NCBI GenBank assembly: GCA_028712845.1
Contig: JAQTPO010000027.1
Location: forward strand, 1-17,462
DNA length: 17,462 bases
Reading direction: 5' to 3'
Source of the DNA: Dehalococcoidales bacterium
GTDB taxonomy: Bacteria > Chloroflexota > Dehalococcoidia > Dehalococcoidales > Fen-1064
Under the pieces are notes generated by a model. That model did no database searches, was not told the origin of the DNA, and saw only the letters and a list, made by a program, of their open reading frames with translations. Position numbers and translations under genes: made by a program. Shown here in pieces: positions 1-7,300 of the stretch (position 1 is its first letter; each line of letters opens with the position of its first letter).

Positions 1-78
1 GTTTTTTCAATAGAAAAGAAGGCAAAGCAGGGTCATTTTGGGGTCAAATTTTGATGTTACTACTCATTTGAGAACAAA

Positions 79-111
79 AAAGCAGAGACAACCTTTGGTT
101 GTCTCTGCTTT
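79..111 (-). terminator. Rho-independent terminator ending the minus-strand signalling block
   Basis: A perfect 15-bp stem (79-93 pairs with 97-111) closes on a 3-nt loop. Read on the minus strand, the 3' arm runs into a T-rich tract (complement of about 71-78, TTTTTGTTCT). It lies about 30 nt beyond the stop codon of the OmpR-type regulator, where a terminator for this operon is expected. On the plus strand the tail is only TTTAATATTT, so weaker bidirectional activity is possible. Confidence 0.9.
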
Positions 112-140
112 AATATTTGATGAGACCCTGTGGCGAGAAC

Positions 141-839
141 TTAGTCAGTAACTGTTAACTGATACCCCACGCCTGGAACGGTGGCAATATATTCCTTCTT
201 CTCATTGTTCCCATTTTTCAATTCTTTACGGATACGCCCGACGAAAACACGGAGGTATTCCTTTTCGTCCCTGTACTCAGGTCCCCATATCTTGTTCAGT
301 AGATGATTGTGAGTAAGGACTTTACCGTTATTTAGCGCCAATTCCACGAGGAGATTATATTCAGTAGGTGTCAACTTTACTTTACGTCCTCCTGCTATAA
401 CTTCTCTCCGGGCAAAATTAATATGGAGGTCACCGTTGCTGAAATCGGGGACCCTTGGGACACTACCGCCTATACCGCTTCGCCTTAAAACCGCATCTAT
501 CCTCGCCTGAAGTTCTGCCACCCCAAAAGGTTTTGTAACATAGTCATCGGCGCCGGTATTAAAACATTTCACTTTCTCACCAACGTCCTGCTTGGCACTG
601 AGCATAATGATGGGTATCTGTGACCATTCACGAATGCGTCGGCAAGTTTCAATGCCGTCCACACTTGGCATAGTAATATCCATAATAATTATGTCAGGTA
701 GTTCTTTCTCGATAACTGCAAGGGCTTCAGCTCCGTTGGTCGCAAGTAACGTTTCAAATCCGGACGCTTGCAGATGGGCACGGATAAACCTCAGAACCCC
801 CTGATCGTCATCGACAATAAGCACTCGTTTTTTATTCAT
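141..839 (-). CDS. OmpR/PhoB-family response regulator (KdpE-like DNA-binding domain)
   Basis: A 232-aa cytoplasmic transcription factor switched by phosphorylation. The receiver domain (about 4-120) has the acidic pair D10/D11, phosphoacceptor D54 in the IIIMDITMP strand, and K103 in VTKPF. A winged-helix effector domain (about 145-230) contains LTPTEYNLL and a GVGYQL wing ending; the segment GKVLTHNHLLNKIWGPEYRD is close to what I recall of KdpE. The ATG overlaps the stop of the upstream hybrid kinase (ATGA), and a strong GGGAGGG site sits 5 nt before it, so translation is coupled and the two are very probably partners. I do not call it kdpE: no KdpD (Usp-type) kinase or kdpFABC genes are in the window. 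Its targets are unknown. The terminator at 79-111 follows it. Confidence 0.95.
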   Translation of the reverse strand: MNKKRVLIVDDDQGVLRFIRAHLQASGFETLLATNGAEALAVIEKELPDIIIMDITMPSVDGIETCRRIREWSQIPIIMLSAKQDVGEKVKCFNTGADDYVTKPFGVAELQARIDAVLRRSGIGGSVPRVPDFSNGDLHINFARREVIAGGRKVKLTPTEYNLLVELALNNGKVLTHNHLLNKIWGPEYRDEKEYLRVFVGRIRKELKNGNNEKKEYIATVPGVGYQLTVTD

Positions 840-3196
840 TTATTCCCTCCCAGATTGGATTTTACCTGTGACATTATTTCATCCACGGAAAATGGTTTGG
901 TGACACACGGCAGCTTTGTTTTTTCCATGAATACCTTATTCTGTAAGCTGATGATGTCTCCGGTGATGCAAATAACCTTTTGAGACAACATCGGGTCAAT
1001 TTTTTGCATCCTCTCGTAAAACTCGATGCCGTTCATACCGGGCATCTTGATATCCAACAAAATCAAATCGTAACTGGCTTCCTTTAATTTATTAAGAGCT
1101 GATTGCGCATCAGAGATGGTCTCTACCTGATAACCGGCAGAGGAAAGTAAGCGATATAGCACGCGGCAAATATTTGGCTCATCATCAATCACGATTATTT
1201 TTTTATCAGCTACTGATGTTTCGATACTTTTTGTAACGGGTTTGCTGGTTTCCTTTACCTGATTACCGGATGGGGCTACTATTGGCATTTCAATGATAAA
1301 AGTAGCGCCTTTGCCGGGTTGACTTTTGACCTTGATTTTGCCGTTATGCTCTTTGATGATGCCATATGAAATGCTCAATCCCAGACCGGTGCCGCCGTTA
1401 TCGCCTTTGGTGGTGAAGAACGGGTCAAAGAGTTTATTCACATTTTCTCTGGGAATCCCCACACCATTATCGGTAATTGACGCCCTGATTTTATCGTTAA
1501 CTTTCTCGGTCGTCACCGTAAGTTTGCCCTGGGTATGCGCCATCGCAATTGCCTGCTCGGCGTTGATAATGATGTTTAGAAACACCTGCTGGATTTGTCC
1601 AAAGTTTGCCATCGTTTTCGGCAGGTCAGCGTCCAAACGAGTAATAATCTCAATATTGCTGTTTTTCATCTCATAAGCGCGTATATCCACAGTGCTTTTC
1701 AAGACGGCGTTGATATCGACATACTCTTTAACGGTCTTGTTGTGACGGGCAAAAGTCAACAGCTTCTGCACGATACCGGCAGTACGGCGGGCGCCATCGA
1801 GTATCACATCTACTGCCTCTCTCATCTGTTCCGGTATCTCCATATCCGCCAGCATCTGCGCAAATCCGATGACACCGGTGAGCGGGTTATTGATTTCATG
1901 GGCGATGCCGGCGGCAACCTCACCAATTGATGCCAGACGACTGGTAAGATTAAGCTCCTGCTGTAATGCCTTTTCCTTCTCACTTGCTTTGATTTCTTTG
2001 GTGATGTCTCTTATGACATAGGCACATTTAATGACTCTGTGTTTTCCATCGAGTATCGGCGCGGCTTTCACGGAAAAATAGCTCCCCAACGATTCATCGT
2101 AACGTTCTACAGAATGCGGTTTTTTCCTCCGCAATGCTAATTTCATCGGGCAATCAACACAGCACTGTGTCTTGCCCCGGATGACTTCATAGCATTTCTT
2201 GCCTGATAGCGCATCACCTTGCTGATTGAATAGCGCCAGTCCTGTAAGATTCATTCTTTCTATCGAATAGTCTCTGTTAATGATAAGCATTACTTCATCA
2301 AGCGCATTGAAAGAATTACGCCAATCCTCTTCAGCTTTGCTAAGTGCTTCTTCAGCCCGCCGCCGTTCTATCACTTCGATAGCCAGCGATTCACTGGTCT
2401 TCAAATGTTCTTTGAGAACATAAACAAGTGCCACAAGGTAAACCGCTAATCTGAGCGCTTGCCAGAGCCACCAGATGATGCCCCATGCTTCGGCGAAATA
2501 AAGCGCTTCAACTGCCTGAAACAAAAAAATGATAATAGCAGTGAACAGAAATGATTCTTGGTTACCCGTTCTACGATATTGGCAGAAAAGAGTGACACCT
2601 GTGAATAAAAGCAAAGCTGTCGGTATGCTATTTATTATCCAACCGGTTGCGGTAAACTGACCGCCCTGCACTGATTGGGGAATTAATGCTGAGAGGGTTA
2701 CTGAGAGGATACCGGAGAGGAGGGCTACGAAAGAAACACTGCCTAATACCATGATAGTTTTTTGGGTTGAAATGGTTGTATGTGCGATAACATGACTGGG
2801 TGAATTATTAATAATGTAGAGTATAAAGAGAATTCCGCCCAGGATGCCGGCAAAGGCATTCAGCCAGACATAGAGGCTGGTATGGGGAGCCGAGACAGTC
2901 AGAAAGCCGCTGGTTATTCCCAGAGCCACCAAACCGGCACTGAAATAAAGTATGCCCGGTCGCATCCTGTACCGAGCCAGCACAAATATTGCCAGTAGCA
3001 AAGCCACGAAACTGCCGAGCACTTCTACCGCAGTGTAAGGAACTTCCGCTACCCAGGTTACATCCGGCCATAAAAAGAGGACCGATGCCATTATTGCGGT
3101 CGGTATAATCAGTAACAATAACAGAAACAAAGAGTTGCGGTTAATCAACTCGTAGATTTTAGCCGAACGATCCAGCTTGATGTCCCCTGCTTTCAA
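836..3196 (-). CDS. Membrane-bound hybrid sensor histidine kinase (multi-TM / PAS / HisKA / HATPase / REC)
   Basis: 786 aa. About eight hydrophobic helices (roughly 22-43, 56-74, 80-100, 108-128, 146-170, 185-205, 215-233, 240-262) form an integral-membrane sensor of no family I can name; it resembles MASE-type modules. A short coiled coil leads to a PAS domain (about 290-400) that carries cysteines C335, C345, C346 and C349. The HisKA domain has the H-box with H433 in IAHEINNP. The ATPase shows N545, the DNGVG box (576-580) and GTGLGLS. A C-terminal receiver (about 665-785) is intact: D671/D672, phosphoacceptor D715, K767. The start is TTG at 3196; GGGAG lies 8 nt upstream and no in-frame ATG is nearby. 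It overlaps the downstream OmpR regulator by 4 nt. The family autophosphorylates on His and passes phosphate to Asp. The stimulus is unknown. Confidence 0.93.
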   Translation of the reverse strand: MKAGDIKLDRSAKIYELINRNSLFLLLLLIIPTAIMASVLFLWPDVTWVAEVPYTAVEVLGSFVALLLAIFVLARYRMRPGILYFSAGLVALGITSGFLTVSAPHTSLYVWLNAFAGILGGILFILYIINNSPSHVIAHTTISTQKTIMVLGSVSFVALLSGILSVTLSALIPQSVQGGQFTATGWIINSIPTALLLFTGVTLFCQYRRTGNQESFLFTAIIIFLFQAVEALYFAEAWGIIWWLWQALRLAVYLVALVYVLKEHLKTSESLAIEVIERRRAEEALSKAEEDWRNSFNALDEVMLIINRDYSIERMNLTGLALFNQQGDALSGKKCYEVIRGKTQCCVDCPMKLALRRKKPHSVERYDESLGSYFSVKAAPILDGKHRVIKCAYVIRDITKEIKASEKEKALQQELNLTSRLASIGEVAAGIAHEINNPLTGVIGFAQMLADMEIPEQMREAVDVILDGARRTAGIVQKLLTFARHNKTVKEYVDINAVLKSTVDIRAYEMKNSNIEIITRLDADLPKTMANFGQIQQVFLNIIINAEQAIAMAHTQGKLTVTTEKVNDKIRASITDNGVGIPRENVNKLFDPFFTTKGDNGGTGLGLSISYGIIKEHNGKIKVKSQPGKGATFIIEMPIVAPSGNQVKETSKPVTKSIETSVADKKIIVIDDEPNICRVLYRLLSSAGYQVETISDAQSALNKLKEASYDLILLDIKMPGMNGIEFYERMQKIDPMLSQKVICITGDIISLQNKVFMEKTKLPCVTKPFSVDEIMSQVKSNLGGNK

Positions 3197-3252
3197 GATT
3201 TTTACTCCCGGGAAGTCTCACCTTAAAAAATTGGCGTACCTTCCTCAAGAGA

Positions 3253-3281
3253 ATTGTAATAGCAGAGAGCATTTGGAGTAA
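3253..3281 (-). promoter_or_regulatory. Weak promoter candidate for the hybrid kinase/OmpR pair
   Basis: On the minus strand TACAAT (3253-3258, 5/6 to the -10 consensus) lies 17 nt downstream of TTACTC (3276-3281), a poor -35. It sits in the 224-nt gap before the hybrid kinase, about 57 nt from the TTG start. The same gap holds a 6-bp stem (AGACTA/TAGTCT, 3305-3321) without a T tract. The call rests mainly on the -10. Confidence 0.22.
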
Positions 3282-3420
3282 GGTCTGGAGAGGTACGAAT
3301 TGAGAGACTAATAAATAGTCTTTAGTGAGTTGACCGGATACGGTAGTTTTACCCGGGGGGTCATTCAATTGGCACCTGCAGGTCAGCTCCTGATGCTCGG
3401 AAAAGTTAACGACTGTCCGA

Positions 3421-4110
3421 CTAGATTAAGTTTCGTCTTATTGCTTCGGAGACAGCCTGTGCACGGTCGCTAACATTGAGCTTTGCCAGGATATTCCTGA
3501 TTTCTCTTTTGACAGTGGAAGTGCTGATGTAAAGGTGATTGCTGATTTCTTTACTACTGACACCTTCTGCCACCATCTTCAATACTTCCCGCTGACGTTT
3601 GGTTAGAACGGAAACTTGATTGCCCTTGCTAAGCCGGGCAAATTCCGTTACCAGTTCTCTGGTCAACGATGGAGCAATGGGACATAAACCATTCGATACC
3701 TGGCGGATAGCTTTTACAATCTGTTCACAATCACTATCCTTAAGAAGATAGCCTGAGGCGCCGGCGGAGATGGCTTCTTTAACAAAATCCTCGGCATAAA
3801 GAGTCAACATCAGTATATCGACATCCGGTGATCTTTGCTTGATTTCACGCGTGGCGGTGATACCATCCATTCCCGGCATTTTAAGGTCCATCGTGACAAC
3901 ATCCGGAACGAGTGTTACTGTTTTAGTAATTGCCTCATCTCCGGTACGCGCTTCGCCGATTATTTGAATATCTTTCTCCAACTCCAACATCCGCCGCAAG
4001 CCTTCGCGTACTACCTGATGGTCATCGACTATAAGGACACGAATGACCTTGGTACCATTCCCATCCTCGTTATTTATGAAAGTTTCGGAAAGTAACCCTG
4101 TTTCAACCAT
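3421..4110 (-). CDS. NarL/FixJ-family LuxR-type response regulator (paralogue 1)
   Basis: 229-aa DNA-binding response regulator. The receiver (about 23-145) has D29/D30, phosphoacceptor D75 (VTMDLKMPG) and K124 (YLLKDSD). A LuxR-type helix-turn-helix follows (about 167-226), with TKRQREVLKMVAEG and the recognition-helix region ISTSTVKREIRNI. The first 22 residues precede the receiver and have no match in the neighbouring paralogue. ATG at 4110 is kept because no other in-frame ATG, GTG or TTG occurs before the receiver; AGGGGTG lies about 9 nt upstream. By hand alignment it is roughly 70% identical to the regulator at 4431-5072, so the two arose by duplication. No kinase lies directly beside it except the hybrid kinase, a HisKA type that usually pairs with other regulators. 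It may therefore share the NarX-type kinase at 5087-6631. Confidence 0.94.
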   Translation of the reverse strand: MVETGLLSETFINNEDGNGTKVIRVLIVDDHQVVREGLRRMLELEKDIQIIGEARTGDEAITKTVTLVPDVVTMDLKMPGMDGITATREIKQRSPDVDILMLTLYAEDFVKEAISAGASGYLLKDSDCEQIVKAIRQVSNGLCPIAPSLTRELVTEFARLSKGNQVSVLTKRQREVLKMVAEGVSSKEISNHLYISTSTVKREIRNILAKLNVSDRAQAVSEAIRRNLI

Positions 4111-4430
4111 TTTTTATTACACCCCTATCTGTCTGAGTGCTCACTGGAATCATTCTCCCACATGCTGACAGAGGGCGTAAGGTCTAAACAGCTATCAAAG
4201 GTGAAACTGTGTGTACAAAATTGCTTAACTTCGAAGGACAATTAATTTGAACGGGGGTGTCATTGGTATGAGCTGTAAGTGCCACAGTCTAAGGCGATGA
4301 TATATGACTAATCTCAATTTTTAGGAAAATAGGGATAAGGAAGATTCAAAAGCCCTCTCAACTCCCATTTCATAAAGAGAGAAGCTATGACAAGGACTAT
4401 TTCACAGTCTCGTAAAGAGAAGGCTTCCGA
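4111..4430. other. Gene-free region between the two NarL-type regulators
   Basis: These 320 nt lie between the stop of paralogue 2 and the start of paralogue 1. The right edge holds one arm of a stem-loop (4415-4448). I found no open frame with a ribosome-binding site and no promoter with both boxes recognisable on the minus strand. An 8-bp direct repeat, CACAGTCT (about 4283 and 4403), is probably chance. The length is unusual for a block with otherwise short gaps, so a promoter or leader for paralogue 1 is plausible but not seen. Confidence 0.5.
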
Positions 4431-4448
4431 TTAAAGAAGTCTTCTCTT
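4415..4448 (-). terminator. Stem-loop spanning the stop codon of NarL paralogue 2; possible weak terminator
   Basis: On the minus strand AAGAGAAG (4441-4448) pairs with CTTCTCTT (4415-4422). After one A/C mismatch, CTTCT pairs with GGAAG (one G-U) around a 6-nt loop, giving a 13-bp stem with one mismatch. The TAA stop (4431-4433) lies in the loop region. The tail after the stem is only T-A-C-G, so termination would be weak; mRNA 3'-end protection is an alternative. Confidence 0.4.
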
Positions 4449-5072
4449 CATTGCTTCGGAGACAGCTTGTGCACGGTCGTTAACACCGAGTTTATCGAAA
4501 ATATTGCGAATCTCTCTTTTAACAGTAGATGTGCTGATGAACAAGTGATTGCCGATATCGTTACCGCTAACCCCTTCTGCAATCAGCTTCAGAATCTCCG
4601 TTTGCCGCTTGTTCAATATGGAAGAATTTTCCTGCCGGCTCAGTTTGACATATCTGGTAACCAGGTCGCGTGTCAGAGACGGAGCGATGGGGCAAAGTCC
4701 GTCATTTACCTGGTGTACTGCCTTGGTTATTTGTTCCGTATCGCTATCTTTTAAAATGTATCCTGAAGCACCTGCTTCGACTGCTTGTTTCACGAAGTCT
4801 TCGGCGTAAAGGGTTAAAATTAAAACGCTGGTATCCGGTTTTTTGTTTTTGATTTCCTGAGTTGCCGCAATGCCGTCCATGCCCGGCATCTTCAGGTCCA
4901 TAATGACGACATCAGGAGCAAGGGCGCTGGTTTTAACAATTGCCTCCTCGCCGCTTCTTGCCTCACCGATTACCTGTATTTGCTTATCCAGTTCTAATAT
5001 CCTTCTTAGTCCCTCTCTTACTACCTGATGGTCATCGACAATGAGTACTTTGATGTTAGGTGATTTTCCCAT
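4431..5072 (-). CDS. NarL/FixJ-family LuxR-type response regulator (paralogue 2)
   Basis: 213 aa from the ATG at 5072. The receiver occupies roughly residues 7-130 and shows VDDHQVV, phosphoacceptor Asp in VIMDLKMPGMDG, and the switch Lys in YILKDSD. The LuxR-type HTH (about 152-210) contains NKRQTEILKLIAEG and ISTSTVKREIRNI. A longer frame opens at a TTG (5090) overlapping the upstream kinase stop as TTGA, but no Shine-Dalgarno precedes it. The ATG at 5072 has AAGGGATGG about 3-8 nt ahead and leaves a 14-nt gap to the kinase, so I prefer it. Directly following a HisKA_3 kinase is the classic NarX/NarL or DegS/DegU arrangement, so this is the likely cognate regulator. It is about 70% identical to the regulator at 3421-4110; the DNA-binding helix is almost unchanged, suggesting overlapping target sites. 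Confidence 0.94.
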   Translation of the reverse strand: MGKSPNIKVLIVDDHQVVREGLRRILELDKQIQVIGEARSGEEAIVKTSALAPDVVIMDLKMPGMDGIAATQEIKNKKPDTSVLILTLYAEDFVKQAVEAGASGYILKDSDTEQITKAVHQVNDGLCPIAPSLTRDLVTRYVKLSRQENSSILNKRQTEILKLIAEGVSGNDIGNHLFISTSTVKREIRNIFDKLGVNDRAQAVSEAMKRRLL

Positions 5073-5086
5073 ATTCCATCCCTTTT

Positions 5087-6631
5087 TCAATATATTGTTT
5101 CTACAGTTTTTTTGGACGAAACCGGAATACTCAGGACAACATTTGTTCCTAGCCCCGGAGCGCTTTTGATACTTACTAAACCATCAACCAGTTTTGCTCT
5201 CTCCTGCATACCAATCAGTCCCATATGCTCCAGCATTAAAGGACTGCTTAATACTATATTCGGATTAAAACCTCTGCCATTATCATTGATTTCTATCCTC
5301 AGTTCATTATCGTAAGATTTTATCTTAATTTCAACCTCAGACGCAGTCGAATGTTTCCGGATATTGGTTATGGCCTCCTGCACAATCCAGTATGCCGTGG
5401 TTTCTTCCGCTAGAGACAATGCGGTTAACTCATCATCTGTTTCAACACGGCATTGTATCCCTTCTTGATTCAAACACTCTGTTGTTTGACAAATAGCGGG
5501 GATTAAACCGATTTCCTGCAGCGGAATAGGTCTGAAATTTGATATGGCGCGACGTAGTTCTCTCACGCTTTTCTGCAGGGTTTCGCGAATTTTATTAAGT
5601 TCTACTTCTAGCTCCGTAAGTCTGGATTCTGATATTAAGGTACTGCATGCTTTAATGCCAAAAGAAGCCCCAACCATCCATTGTGCGACACCATCATGAA
5701 TTTCAATTGCTACTCTTTTGCGTTCGTTTTGCTGTGCGGAAACGATTTCATTTAAGAGACTGTCAACATGAATCGTCTGTTTTTCCACTTGCTTAAACAA
5801 GCGACTGTTTTCTAAGGTAATACTTGTCCACCAGTTCAGTATGGAAATAAAGTTGACATCGCTTTTTGTAAAAGTACCGTTACCGGTCATTTTCACATGG
5901 TTGCTAGCTCCGATAATTTCCCCACGAATCGTGATGGGCAAACTCATCACGGCGGATATTCCTGCCCCCGACATTTGTTTACACAAACGCTGGTTTTTCT
6001 CTGTAGCAACGTCAATTATTATCGGCTCACTTTTTATCATAGCCAGCCGGCATATTTTATCGTAAGCTGAGTTAGTATTACCTGAAGAAGCCTTTACTTC
6101 ATAATCTCCGGTAGCTTCATTTTTTACTATTACAGATGTGTAGTCCGCCTTTGTGCCTGAAATACTCATCTCTGCAACTAGATTAAAGAATCGGTCAATC
6201 TCAATTTCGCCGGCCAGTAAACGGTTTGCCTGTTCCAGTGATGTCAGGACTCGATTACGCAGTCCTTCTTCAATCATATCGGTTTTATTAATCGTCGTGA
6301 CTATGGCTTCCTTGAATTTATTGATAGTAAAGGGCTCTACGAGGAAAGAACTTATACCGGTTCCGGCGCATTCCACCGTCTGTTTAAGTTTGTTTTCCGG
6401 ACAGATTATCAAGGTGCCTATTCCGGGAGGAAAATGCGCAAGAAGCATATTAAGAAGTTCCGGTTGTTCAGGGCGCACAATTAAGAGGTCAAAAGGTTGT
6501 GAAGCAGCAGTGCTTATTGCATCTGTAACATTACGGACAACGGTAATCTGATAACCTTCTCGAGCCAGAGCCTGAGAATTCAGTTTTCTATCTTTATCTG
6601 TTTCCAGTATAAGTAATTTCTTGTTTAACAT
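5087..6631 (-). CDS. NarX/DegS-type sensor histidine kinase with degenerate N-terminal receiver and GAF domain
   Basis: 514 aa, no membrane segment, so cytoplasmic. Residues 1-115 fold-match a receiver (LLILE start, FDLLIV strand, FLVEPF end) but the chemistry is lost: the acidic pair is E10/T11, the phosphoacceptor position is R53, the switch Thr/Ser is C77 and the Lys is E99. A GAF domain follows (about 125-280), which usually binds a small ligand or chromophore. A linker helix leads to the HisKA_3 dimerisation domain with H312 in IEIHDGVAQ. The ATPase domain (about 405-505) has the N-box VQEAITNIRKH, DNGRG (450-454) and GLIGMQERA. This kinase class phosphorylates NarL-type regulators, and one starts 14 nt downstream. 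ATG at 6631 has only a weak CAGG site. A consensus -35 lies just upstream (6699-6704). Confidence 0.94.
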   Translation of the reverse strand: MLNKKLLILETDKDRKLNSQALAREGYQITVVRNVTDAISTAASQPFDLLIVRPEQPELLNMLLAHFPPGIGTLIICPENKLKQTVECAGTGISSFLVEPFTINKFKEAIVTTINKTDMIEEGLRNRVLTSLEQANRLLAGEIEIDRFFNLVAEMSISGTKADYTSVIVKNEATGDYEVKASSGNTNSAYDKICRLAMIKSEPIIIDVATEKNQRLCKQMSGAGISAVMSLPITIRGEIIGASNHVKMTGNGTFTKSDVNFISILNWWTSITLENSRLFKQVEKQTIHVDSLLNEIVSAQQNERKRVAIEIHDGVAQWMVGASFGIKACSTLISESRLTELEVELNKIRETLQKSVRELRRAISNFRPIPLQEIGLIPAICQTTECLNQEGIQCRVETDDELTALSLAEETTAYWIVQEAITNIRKHSTASEVEIKIKSYDNELRIEINDNGRGFNPNIVLSSPLMLEHMGLIGMQERAKLVDGLVSIKSAPGLGTNVVLSIPVSSKKTVETIY

Positions 6632-6674
6632 GTGCCTGAAAATTCCAAGTTTCTCTAATGCAAATAATGTATCT

Positions 6675-6704
6675 AAAATATCATAAATGCACTCAATTTG
6701 TCAA
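6675..6704 (-). promoter_or_regulatory. Promoter candidate for the NarX-type kinase and NarL regulator
   Basis: On the minus strand a perfect -35 TTGACA (6699-6704) is followed after 18 nt by TATTTT (6675-6680, 4/6). The gap is AT-rich. A transcript would begin near 6668, giving a leader of about 37 nt before the ATG at 6631. The position, between the stop of the CheY-like gene and this kinase, suggests the kinase/regulator pair has its own promoter. Confidence 0.5.
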
Positions 6705-6717
6705 CATTATGTCATTA

Positions 6718-7131
6718 TTAAGGTATTTTACCGGCAACCCCCAGTTCAAGCCCACTATTAACCCCAAGGGTGCTGCCAACTACTGAGAGTATTCGCTTTA
6801 TGCTTGCCGGTTTCGTAATAAAGGCATCTGCTTCTCTGGATAGTTCTTTTACATTTTCGGCCATCAAAAGGTCCGCCCTGGCAGTGAAATAGATTATACG
6901 GCAATCGGTGTTTTCACGAATTCTGGAACTTAGTTCTCGACCATCCATACCGGGTAACATAATATCCAGTACTACCAAGTCGGGTTTAGTCTGCTTTACC
7001 AGTTCTAATGCCGTCATCCCATCACAGGCAGTAATTACTCTATATCCATCCTTTTGCAATATGCGCTGAAGGATACTGCACAGGGTCGGTTCATCATCTA
7101 CTACCATTACTAAAGGTGCATTGTCGTCCAT
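6718..7131 (-). CDS. Stand-alone CheY-like response regulator (receiver only)
   Basis: 137 aa, a single receiver domain with no output domain. Key residues are all present: D12/D13, phosphoacceptor D56 in LVVLDIMLPGMDG, T83 in the YFTAR strand, and K107 in FITKP. The last 20 or so residues (ending GLELGVAGKIP) extend past the usual end of the fold and have no recognisable motif. ATG at 7131 is well supported: AGGAGG lies 9 nt upstream. Such proteins act by protein contact or as a phosphorelay intermediate or phosphate sink. The nearest upstream gene on the same strand is the triple-PAS kinase (170-nt gap), the most likely phosphodonor. There is no chemotaxis gene nearby, so a flagellar CheY role is not implied. 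Confidence 0.92.
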   Translation of the reverse strand: MDDNAPLVMVVDDEPTLCSILQRILQKDGYRVITACDGMTALELVKQTKPDLVVLDIMLPGMDGRELSSRIRENTDCRIIYFTARADLLMAENVKELSREADAFITKPASIKRILSVVGSTLGVNSGLELGVAGKIP

Positions 7132-7172
7132 CAGAACCTGCCTCCTGTCTTTTGCTTATGCCAAAATTCTCT

Positions 7173-7201
7173 ATTATATCTTTGTAGTACAAATAATTCA
7201 G
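7173..7201 (-). promoter_or_regulatory. Promoter candidate for the CheY-like gene
   Basis: A perfect TATAAT (minus strand, 7173-7178) is spaced 17 nt from CTGAAT (7196-7201, 3/6 match to the -35). It lies about 42 nt before the ATG at 7131, with the AGGAGG site between. The surrounding DNA is AT-rich, so a chance match is possible. Confidence 0.32.
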
Positions 7202-7300
7202 GTATTATTAAAACAGCGTCTTTAATTATTTTGCCTCTTCGATGTTACTGACGGCGTAAATAAAACATAAAATTTGCATTAAAATAATTGCCTCTTGTCA

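Noticed and set aside
30..54. GGGTCA repeated 11 nt apart (30-35, 41-46) and a TCAAATTTTGA palindrome at the left edge
   Set aside because: Two short copies beyond the terminator with no gene visible to regulate; the window edge prevents judgement.
3159..3368. Open frame of 69 codons on the minus strand in the gap before the hybrid kinase
   Set aside because: It overlaps the kinase start in another frame, has no ribosome-binding site and encodes no recognisable motif.
3374..3383. Ten-base palindrome ACCTGCAGGT near a CAGG...CCTG pair
   Set aside because: Single site with no second copy or promoter context; not enough for an operator call.
5073..5090. TTG start at 5090 for NarL paralogue 2, with TTGA overlap to the kinase stop
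   Set aside because: No ribosome-binding site ahead of it, whereas the ATG at 5072 has AAGGGATGG; the six extra residues precede the receiver fold.
7224..7296. Inverted repeat AATTATTTT/AAAATAATT (7224-7232, 7281-7289) and direct repeat TTGCCTCTT (7231-7239, 7288-7296)
   Set aside because: Short, AT-rich and about 50 nt apart without a T tract or clear promoter relation; probably chance.
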